10,175 bases of DNA, from the NCBI GenBank assembly GCA_016186375.1, contig JACPLS010000055.1, positions 1 through 10,175 on the forward strand, given 5' to 3'. Below are positions 1-5,386 of the stretch, piece after piece. This DNA comes from Candidatus Pacearchaeota archaeon (GTDB lineage: Archaea > Nanobdellota > Nanobdellia > Pacearchaeales > GW2011-AR1). Under the pieces are notes generated by a model, which worked only from the letters and a program-made list of their open reading frames with translations, was not told the origin of the DNA and searched no databases. Both the position numbers and the translations under genes were made by a program. Position 1 is the stretch's first letter, and the number at the start of each line of letters is the position of its first letter.

Positions 1-41
1 ATAAATCTTTCTATATGTTACTATTTAATAGTTAAGAAGTT

Positions 42-239
42 TTATTTCTTCCCATGTAAATCCTTCTTCGCAGTTCCCCCAAATCTTCTAATCCTGTCAG
101 AAAAATTTCTGACTGCCTTCTTTAATTCATCCGCACCAAATTCAGGAAAATAAACATCGGTAAAATAAAGCTCTGCATAAGTTGCCTGAAAAGGCATTGC
201 GCCGCTTGTCCTTTTTTCTCCAGAAGTCCTTATTATCAA
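42..239 (-). pseudogene. uppS: C-terminal fragment of cis-prenyltransferase (undecaprenyl diphosphate synthase family), 5'-truncated
   Basis: The 65-residue frame carries the family's C-terminal signature: IIRTSGEKR at the start (pyrophosphate/IPP-binding motif), then YAELYFTDV, a FPEF segment and RRFGG near the end. The full enzyme, usually about 230-260 residues, condenses isopentenyl diphosphate into long cis-polyprenyl diphosphates used as lipid carriers for glycan assembly at the membrane. Only about the last quarter is here. The N-terminal part with the catalytic Asp is absent, because the DNA upstream is the tail of the DEAD-box helicase. The frame begins at a TTG (237-239) overlapping the helicase TGA, with AGGAG at 246-250 six bases before it, so translation is possible, but the product could not be a complete enzyme. 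Upstream in this frame a stop lies at 315-317. It could be a deletion remnant, a split gene or an assembly junction. The family call is firm; the state is not. Confidence 0.85.
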
Positions 240-1672
240 AATCTTCTCCTGAAACCAGTTCTTCCTCCAGTTCTTCCTCTCACATTGAATCTCCCATTTC
301 CATCGCCAAACCTTCTACCTGTACTTCTAAATCCTCTGCTTTCACTGTTTGGTCTATTGTTACTAAATCCATTGTCACGTCTAAAATCTCTATTTCCTCT
401 ATGAATTCTGTTACCATCGAATCTTCTAACTCCACTTTGTCCAATTCTTGAGCTATTTCTTCCAAAATTTTGTTTATTACCAAAATTACTTCTACCTCTA
501 AACCCTCCTCTACTTTGCCCATCCCTATTATCGCTCCTGTCCGATACAAACCTTATATTTACTCTTTCCACATCAGGCATCTTCTCCTGTGCAATTTTTA
601 AGTCAGGATTCCTTAATACACTTCTGAAATTATCATAATCTCTTTGTGAAACAATGCTTATAGCAATCCCATCTTTTCCCGCTCTTGCTGTCCTTCCAAT
701 TCTATGGATATATTCTTTACTTGATGGAGGAATATCATAATTGTAAACATGTGAAACTCCCTTAATATCTAATCCTCTAGCAGCGACATCTGTACATATT
801 AATACTTCCGCCTTGCCAGCATGAAATCTTTCCATAATCTTATTTCTCTTTGCCTGACTTAGGCCGCCGTGAATAGCTGTAGCATCAACTCCAAATTTTC
901 TTAAATTAGCAGCTATGAAATCGGTATTTCTTTGAGTATTACAAAATACCATCACAAGTCCACTGCGTTCAAGTTTCAACAAGTTTAACAAAAGAGAAAA
1001 CTTTAGATCTGATGAAACATCATAATATATTTGTTTTAACAAAGAAGGATCAACATAACTTTCCACAGCAACATACTCTGGATTCTGCATATGTTTATGT
1101 GCAATATGTTCTATATCACGAGAAATAGTAGCAGAAAAAAGCATCGTTTGTCTTTGTTTGGGACACTGAGAAATTATTTTCTCAACATCTTCAATAAAAC
1201 CCATATCTAACATTCTATCGGCTTCGTCCAAAACCAAAGTCTTAATTTTGGAGATATTGATTGTTCCTCTTTGTAAATGGTCTAAGATTCTTCCTGGTGT
1301 ACCAACAACTATCTCGCTTCTTTGCAATGAATTAATTTGTGGACCTATCCCAACACCACCATAAACAATTGATATATCGAGGTTCTTAAACCTGGAGAAT
1401 TTTTTAATTACATTCCCAACTTGCTCTGCAAGTTCTCGTGTTGGAGTTAAAATTAAAGCCTGAATTCCTTTTCCTTTGATAGTATGATCAATTATTGAAG
1501 CCCCAAATGCAAGGGTTTTTCCGCTTCCAGTAGCACTTCCGCCAATAATATCTCTCTTTTGCATAGCTAAAGGTATTGTTCTTTCTTGAATTTCACTTGG
1601 TTCTTTGAATTTGGCATTATCAATCTCCTTAATAAGCCCTTCGCTAATTCCCAATTTTCTAAAACTTTCCAT
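236..1672 (-). CDS. DEAD-box ATP-dependent RNA helicase with RG-rich C-terminal tail
   Basis: ATP-dependent RNA unwinding enzyme, probably acting in RNA remodelling or ribosome assembly. All core motifs are present, numbered from the preferred start: Q-motif region EPSEIQ (24-29), Walker A ATGSGKT (47-53), PTRELA (77-82), TPGR (125-128), DEAD (149-152), SAT (180-182), VFCNT (242-246), TDVAARGLD (294-302) and HRIGRTARAG (322-331). About 100 C-terminal residues are low-complexity Arg/Gly/Asn/Phe-rich sequence, an RNA-binding tail type known from other DEAD-box proteins. I chose ATG 1670-1672 (478 aa) because the family N-terminus begins near MESFRKLGI and a TATA-like box sits about 25 nt upstream. 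The ATG at 1709-1711 would add 13 residues (491 aa) encoded by A+T-rich DNA that includes that box. The stop overlaps the TTG of the uppS fragment. The RhlE/DeaD subfamily is not resolvable by eye. Confidence 0.95.
   Translation of the reverse strand: MESFRKLGISEGLIKEIDNAKFKEPSEIQERTIPLAMQKRDIIGGSATGSGKTLAFGASIIDHTIKGKGIQALILTPTRELAEQVGNVIKKFSRFKNLDISIVYGGVGIGPQINSLQRSEIVVGTPGRILDHLQRGTINISKIKTLVLDEADRMLDMGFIEDVEKIISQCPKQRQTMLFSATISRDIEHIAHKHMQNPEYVAVESYVDPSLLKQIYYDVSSDLKFSLLLNLLKLERSGLVMVFCNTQRNTDFIAANLRKFGVDATAIHGGLSQAKRNKIMERFHAGKAEVLICTDVAARGLDIKGVSHVYNYDIPPSSKEYIHRIGRTARAGKDGIAISIVSQRDYDNFRSVLRNPDLKIAQEKMPDVERVNIRFVSDRSDNRDGQSRGGFRGRSNFGNKQNFGRNSSRIGQSGVRRFDGNRIHRGNRDFRRDNGFSNNRPNSESRGFRSTGRRFGDGNGRFNVRGRTGGRTGFRRRF
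255..278 (-). repeat. 12-bp perfect tandem duplication in the helicase tail
   Basis: CCAGTTCTTCCT on the plus strand occurs twice head to tail (255-266 and 267-278). In the helicase frame it gives a repeated Gly-Arg-Thr-Gly unit. Such in-frame slippage is a plausible way for RG-rich tails to grow. It lies 16 bases from the helicase stop and the uppS junction. Confidence 0.8.
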
Positions 1673-1692
1673 TTTCAATGTTTTCCAATATT

Positions 1693-1700
1693 TATAAAAA
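1693..1700 (-). promoter_or_regulatory. Putative TATA box for the DEAD-box helicase
   Basis: On the minus strand TTTTTATA is centred about 24-25 nt upstream of the ATG at 1672, the spacing expected for an archaeal leaderless transcript. The upstream bases (CTATTTC) are not a purine-rich BRE. A second TATA-like TTTAAATA reads the same way near 1790-1797 and could give a longer leader. Confidence 0.5.
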
Positions 1701-1802
1701 GAAATAGTCATTTATATGCTATTTCTTAAACACTCATTAATTAATTTAATAAGTTTATCATTGTTATTAAATATTAATAAAAATAAGGCTATTTAAACCT
1801 GT

Positions 1803-2021
1803 TTATCTTACCCCATGTGTGCAGGTTCATGACATTTTTCACCAGTTATTTTTCTTCGATTAATGTATAAAATAAAACATTATTAGTATTTATAGATTAA
1901 TTCCTTTATACCTATAAATCCTTAAGAAATGTTGTATATAGAATGTTAAATAGGTACTCTAACTGCTTACTTTTTGGGGTGGTGAAATATCTATTGGTCC
2001 TACACATTATCTTACCCCATG
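1803..2021. repeat. 15-nt direct repeat pair in the helicase/cysS spacer
   Basis: TTATCTTACCCCATG occurs exactly at 1803-1817 and again at 2007-2021, 204 bp apart, in the non-coding spacer between the helicase and cysS. Between them, TGGGGT (1975-1980) is complementary to the ACCCCA inside each copy (1810-1815 and 2014-2019). The rest of the 1712-2066 spacer is A+T-rich with several TATA-like stretches (for example around 1912-1918) and no convincing ORF or tRNA. Function unknown. Confidence 0.6.
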
Positions 2022-2030
2022 ATTATAAAC

Positions 2031-2045
2031 AGAAACCCTTAAAAC
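2031..2045 (+). promoter_or_regulatory. Putative BRE/TATA promoter of cysS
   Basis: AGAAACC (BRE-like, 2031-2037) is followed by CTTAAAAC (TATA-like, 2038-2045), centred about 25.5 nt upstream of the cysS ATG at 2067. This is the archaeal leaderless arrangement. No Shine-Dalgarno sequence lies between the box and the start. Confidence 0.6.
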
Positions 2046-2066
2046 CCTCTTCTTCCTATAATAAAA

Positions 2067-3443
2067 ATGGATAAAATTTACCTTTATAATACTTTAATAA
2101 GAAAAAAGGAGCTCTTTATTCCAATTAAAAAATCAAAGGTATCAATGTACACATGCGGTCCAACAGTTTATTGGTACCAACATATAGGCAATTTAAGAAC
2201 CATGCTCCTAAACGACTTTTTAAAGCGTGTTCTTTTACATTGTGGATATAAAGTCAAACATGTTATGAATATTACTGATGTTGATGATAAAACTATAAAA
2301 GCATCTATGAATGAAAATATCTCACTTAAAGATCTAACAACAAAATATGAAGAGATCTTTCTTATAGACCTTAATAGCCTAAATATAATAACTCCGAATA
2401 TTTTAGTTAGAGCAACCGATTCAATTAAAGATATGGTTAAATTAATTAAAACTCTACAAAAAAAAGGTTATGCTTACAAAACATCCGATGGAATTTATTT
2501 CTCAATATTAAAATTTAAGAATTATGGAAAATTAGCTATACTTAATAAGCTAAAAAAAACAAAAGCTCGAATCATTTCAGATAATTATGATAAATCAAAC
2601 GTGAAAGACTTTGCCCTTTGGAAATTTTACACAGAAAATGATGGTGTTGTTTTCTGGGAAACTGAGATTGGCAAGGGGAGGCCAGGATGGCATATAGAAT
2701 GTTCTGCAATGAGCATGAAATACTTAGGTGATAATTTTGACATCCATACAGGAGGAACAGACCTTATATTTCCTCATCATACTAACGAAATTGCCCAGAG
2801 CGAAGCAACAACAAACAAGAAATTTGTAAATTATTGGATTCATGGAGGATTCTTAACCATGAAAGAATCAAAAATGTCAAAATCTCTAGGTAATATAATA
2901 ACATTAAAAGAATTAATACAACAAACTTATTCTCCAATGCATTTTCGATATCTTTGTTTGCAAACTCACTATCGCAAAGCACTTAATTTTTCATGGGAAA
3001 ATCTTGATGCTGCAAGATCCGCTCATAAAAAATTAGAAAGAAAAATAATACAACTTAAAAAAGAAAAACACAAAGGAGCTGATAAGAAGAAAGAATATGA
3101 GAAGAAATTTCATGAGGCAATTTATGATGACCTTAATTTTCCAAGAGCATTGCAAATAATCTGGAAAATTATTGAAGATGAATCTTTCGATAGTGAAAAA
3201 AAGTTGCGGTTTATAGAACATCTTGACTCTGTCCTAGGCCTTAATATTAAAGAAATAAGCGAAGATAATAATATCGCAATTCCTCCAGAAGTTCAAAAAC
3301 TAATTGATTCAAGAGAGCGATTAAGAAAAGCAAAGCTCTGGGCAGAAGCAGATATTATTAGAGAGAGAATAAAAGAATTCGGTTATCAAATTGAAGACAC
3401 TCCTGACGGCCCTCAAATTGAAAAATTATATAGAGAAGATTAA
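2067..3443 (+). CDS. cysS: Cysteinyl-tRNA synthetase (CysRS)
   Basis: Class I aminoacyl-tRNA synthetase that charges tRNA-Cys in the cytoplasm. At 458 aa it is close to the usual length (E. coli about 461). The Rossmann core shows the ATP-binding HIGN (39-42, the HIGH motif) and KMSKS (269-273). The zinc site expected for cysteine discrimination is complete by alignment in register with E. coli: C30, C212, H237 and E241, with W208 beside it in PGWHIECSAM. A helical anticodon-binding part follows, including Lys-rich helices around 320-350, and ends in the family-typical RxRLRKAKLWAEAD (417-429) and DTPDGP (444-449) segments. The start is set by the family N-terminus (YNTL at 7-10) and the promoter spacing. 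It is divergent from the helicase and convergent with the amidase, so probably monocistronic. Nothing appears damaged. Confidence 0.97.
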   Translation: MDKIYLYNTLIRKKELFIPIKKSKVSMYTCGPTVYWYQHIGNLRTMLLNDFLKRVLLHCGYKVKHVMNITDVDDKTIKASMNENISLKDLTTKYEEIFLIDLNSLNIITPNILVRATDSIKDMVKLIKTLQKKGYAYKTSDGIYFSILKFKNYGKLAILNKLKKTKARIISDNYDKSNVKDFALWKFYTENDGVVFWETEIGKGRPGWHIECSAMSMKYLGDNFDIHTGGTDLIFPHHTNEIAQSEATTNKKFVNYWIHGGFLTMKESKMSKSLGNIITLKELIQQTYSPMHFRYLCLQTHYRKALNFSWENLDAARSAHKKLERKIIQLKKEKHKGADKKKEYEKKFHEAIYDDLNFPRALQIIWKIIEDESFDSEKKLRFIEHLDSVLGLNIKEISEDNNIAIPPEVQKLIDSRERLRKAKLWAEADIIRERIKEFGYQIEDTPDGPQIEKLYRED

Positions 3444-3509
3444 TTAAACTCAATAATAATTAACGTTCTTAATAAAAAATATCAAATTTAATTTCTTTAC
3501 AATATAATT

Positions 3510-4253
3510 TTATCTAGATTCCGAAATTTGTATGTTTGTCTCATTTTTACCATTATAAATCTTATACTTTTCTATATAATATCTTAATTTTTCCCAATCA
3601 AAATTCTCACCTGGATCGGTATGTGTTGTGCCACCAATATTTTTTGAAACCCATGCATGTGAAACAACATTACTTTCATCAAGACTATTGCGCCTTAACA
3701 AATCAACAATCAAAGCCCCTCCTTGTTGATATTGTTCATCAGTAAATTGAAATCCCGACTTATTAGCCATTTTTCCAGCATGCCATGCAGTATCACCCTC
3801 TTTCACTAATCGAATTATTTCCCCTTTTTCTTTGATTAAATAATGTGCACTAGCTTTACTCTGCGGATTTTTAAGCCAATTTAATACACCATCTCCTAAA
3901 CCCTCTGTTGAGTGAATAATAATCCCTTCGATATTCCCTGTTCTTCCTCTATTATAATTTGGAGTAAAATCATTTTTTATTATTGGGGTATATTGTTCAA
4001 AATCCTCTTTTTTATTTTCTTTTTGTGGAATTATTATTTTATATCCAATTTGCAACTTTTCAGCTTCAATTCCTGGATTAACATCTTCAATATCTTCAAT
4101 TGCTACTCCATACTTTCTAGATAAACTCCAAAGCGTATCTCCTCTTTGAATTATATGATTCTCATATAATTTTAAATCTTGCCCGAATAAGCTTCCAGCT
4201 GCAATTATCCCCGCCAATCCTTTTGTCAATCCATAAACAAAACCTCTGTTCAT
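3510..4253 (-). CDS. Exported LysM / N-acetylmuramoyl-L-alanine amidase (Amidase_2) protein
   Basis: This 247-aa protein has a short N-terminal hydrophobic segment (about 12-24, possible signal peptide), one LysM domain (about 32-76, with HIIQRGDTLWSLSRKYG and a closing KIIIP) and an Amidase_2/PGRP-fold domain (about 90-230). Enzymes of this family are zinc hydrolases that cut the amide bond between N-acetylmuramic acid and L-alanine; LysM binds N-acetylglucosamine polymers. Likely zinc ligands by comparison with AmpD-type enzymes are H114 (IIIHST), H199 (VVSHAW) and D213 (HTDPG); AWHAG (156-160) is another family hallmark. The gene overlaps the upstream metallophosphoesterase by ATGA (4250-4253), so the two are probably co-translated. 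Peptidoglycan is not made by most archaea, so the substrate may be bacterial wall or a different GlcNAc-type polymer. Fold call is strong, substrate uncertain. Confidence 0.9.
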   Translation of the reverse strand: MNRGFVYGLTKGLAGIIAAGSLFGQDLKLYENHIIQRGDTLWSLSRKYGVAIEDIEDVNPGIEAEKLQIGYKIIIPQKENKKEDFEQYTPIIKNDFTPNYNRGRTGNIEGIIIHSTEGLGDGVLNWLKNPQSKASAHYLIKEKGEIIRLVKEGDTAWHAGKMANKSGFQFTDEQYQQGGALIVDLLRRNSLDESNVVSHAWVSKNIGGTTHTDPGENFDWEKLRYYIEKYKIYNGKNETNIQISESR

Positions 4254-5227
4254 TTTATTTCTTCTCCTTCCGCATACCTTTTAATCCCAATATTCCTTAA
4301 TAAATGATTAAATGTTAAAATGGTGCAATTTCCGCCATGCGTATTGTATTCTCCAACAGATGAAACATTAATTGCGAGGTTTTGTCCAAAATAAGCAAGT
4401 GACCCTCCCCCTTCATGAATGTGGCCATGTAAATTAACTATCTTTTCCAAGTCTTGAACAAGCAAATGTGATATGCCTTTGTCTCCAACATTTCCTACGT
4501 TTTCAACATAATCAATCTTTGTATTGGAGTAAGGAGGGCCGTGAGTTACTAAAATTATCTGTTCTCCTTGTTGATACAATTCTCTTAAACTGGCAAGAGC
4601 CTTCTCATAATCGTCTCTTCTTAATTGAAAACCATCTGGAGACAAAAATCTTCTATCATGATATCCGCCCATTCCAACCATATTTATACCAATCAAATCA
4701 ACTTCTCTTCCATTAATAGAAAAAACATTTGGATAATTTTCTCTTAATTTATTAATCGCACCGTTATATATTTCTCTATCTTCATGATTCCCTGGAATTA
4801 CAAAAACAGGTACATCTAAAAAAGCATAAGGTTTAATTCCCGCGATCATTTCACCTTCATTATCCACTGATTCAGGATATTTTGGATTTATCCTAAGCTT
4901 CTCATTTTCATAACAATCTCCAGCAATAACTACTACGTCTACGCTCTCTTTTCTCAAAATCTCTGCTGTCTTTACAGCATTTTCAAGATCACCTTCAATA
5001 TCACCTTCAATATCACTTACAGCACCTATTTTAATAACGCCATCATCTAAAAATGAACTTTTAGTCTGAACAATATTCTTCTCGCTAATAATATATTCAC
5101 TTCCATTAATTGAAACTTTTTCAAATTTATCATTCCTATTTCTCTGAGATAGTGCATAAAGACCAATTCCTGCTACAACAGCTAGAGAAATAACATTTCT
5201 CATAAATTTCTTAATATTTTTTTTCAT
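4250..5227 (-). CDS. Membrane-anchored calcineurin-like metallophosphoesterase
   Basis: This 325-aa protein begins with a basic stretch and a hydrophobic segment (about 10-27, signal anchor), so the catalytic domain is probably outside the membrane. The metallophosphoesterase motifs occur in order: SDIEGD (71-76), AGDC (102-105), GNHED (146-150), THGPP (228-232) and GHIH (268-271). The family hydrolyses phosphomono- or phosphodiesters at a two-metal site. The first motif is normally DxH; here it reads D72-I-E74, with Glu in place of His, and it sits in a duplicated IEGD element. The other ligand motifs look intact, so activity is plausible. Substrate unknown. It is first in a two-gene operon with the LysM-amidase and divergent from the DUF4091 gene. 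The start is supported by the BRE/TATA spacing. Whether it works with the amidase on envelope polymers is inference. Confidence 0.9.
   Translation of the reverse strand: MKKNIKKFMRNVISLAVVAGIGLYALSQRNRNDKFEKVSINGSEYIISEKNIVQTKSSFLDDGVIKIGAVSDIEGDIEGDLENAVKTAEILRKESVDVVVIAGDCYENEKLRINPKYPESVDNEGEMIAGIKPYAFLDVPVFVIPGNHEDREIYNGAINKLRENYPNVFSINGREVDLIGINMVGMGGYHDRRFLSPDGFQLRRDDYEKALASLRELYQQGEQIILVTHGPPYSNTKIDYVENVGNVGDKGISHLLVQDLEKIVNLHGHIHEGGGSLAYFGQNLAINVSSVGEYNTHGGNCTILTFNHLLRNIGIKRYAEGEEIK
4261..4271 (-). promoter_or_regulatory. Shine-Dalgarno-like site for the amidase gene
   Basis: On the minus strand GGAAGGAGAAG lies within the end of the metallophosphoesterase gene; its AGGAG ends 10 nt before the amidase ATG. 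The operon's second gene has an SD-like site, whereas the genes with promoters directly in front of them show none. Confidence 0.55.
4991..5014 (-). repeat. 12-bp perfect tandem duplication in metal-binding motif I of the phosphoesterase
   Basis: ACCTTCAATATC on the plus strand is repeated head to tail (4991-5002, 5003-5014). In the protein it turns one IEGD into DIEGDIEGDLENA (72-84), an in-frame four-residue insertion directly at the first metal-binding motif. Confidence 0.85.
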
Positions 5228-5248
5228 ATTCTTAAAATAAAATATGCC

Positions 5249-5263
5249 TTTTTAAATCTTTCC
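5249..5263 (-). promoter_or_regulatory. Putative BRE/TATA promoter of the metallophosphoesterase-amidase operon
   Basis: On the minus strand GGAAAGA (BRE-like, 5257-5263) is followed by TTTAAAAA (TATA, 5249-5256), centred about 25.5 nt upstream of the ATG at 5227. With no SD evident, a leaderless mRNA is likely. Confidence 0.65.
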
Positions 5264-5315
5264 ATTTGTAATTACTAATTAAAAGTAACAAATATTGAAT
5301 TTCTAATCAATTCAA
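5264..5315. promoter_or_regulatory. Inverted repeats in the divergent promoter region (candidate operator)
   Basis: TTGAATT (5295-5301) and AATTCAA (5309-5315) form a 7-bp inverted repeat with a 7-nt spacer, and ATTTGT (5264-5269) pairs with ACAAAT (5288-5293). Both lie between the two divergent TATA boxes, where a regulator could control the envelope operon and the DUF4091 gene together. The arms are A+T-rich, so chance is a real alternative. Confidence 0.25.
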
Positions 5316-5351
5316 ATATCATTGCATTAAACACAAGAATATTAATATCAA

Positions 5352-5366
5352 GCAAAGATTTATTAA
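5352..5366 (+). promoter_or_regulatory. Putative BRE/TATA promoter of the DUF4091 gene
   Basis: GCAAAGA (BRE-like, 5352-5358) precedes TTTATTAA (5359-5366), centred 24.5 nt before the first ATG (5387) and 27.5 nt before the second (5390). No SD is seen. The two adjacent ATG codons leave the exact start ambiguous by one residue. Confidence 0.5.
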
Positions 5367-5386
5367 CAAATTTAAAATAAAATACA

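Noticed and set aside
19..33. Short palindrome ACTATT-T-AATAGT downstream of the uppS fragment as a terminator
   Set aside because: A pure A/T palindrome with no following T tract in the right orientation; expected by chance in this composition.
182..549. Long open frames on both strands across the helicase tail, including a Ser-rich plus-strand frame and an acidic minus-strand frame
   Set aside because: They are shadows of the purine-rich Arg/Gly codons of the RG tail; compositions are low-complexity, and the helicase frame is continuous with a full set of motifs.
1673..1711. Helicase N-terminal extension from the ATG at 1711
   Set aside because: The 13 extra residues are encoded by A+T-rich sequence containing the likely TATA box and do not resemble the family N-terminus; kept only as an alternative.
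1818..2006. Possible tRNA or C/D box RNA in the helicase/cysS spacer (a GGTTCATGA stretch and GGTGGTGAAA looked suggestive)
   Set aside because: No cloverleaf arms pair around the GGTTC stretch, and no matching C (RTGATGA) and D (CTGA) box pair is found.
2782..3221. Antisense frames inside cysS, and similar ones inside thrS and the DUF4091 gene
   Set aside because: No family features, no promoter or SD, and fully overlapped by well-supported genes.
3444..3509. Terminator hairpin between the convergent cysS and amidase genes
   Set aside because: Only a 5-bp A/T inverted repeat (ATTAA/TTAAT) is visible, too weak to call.
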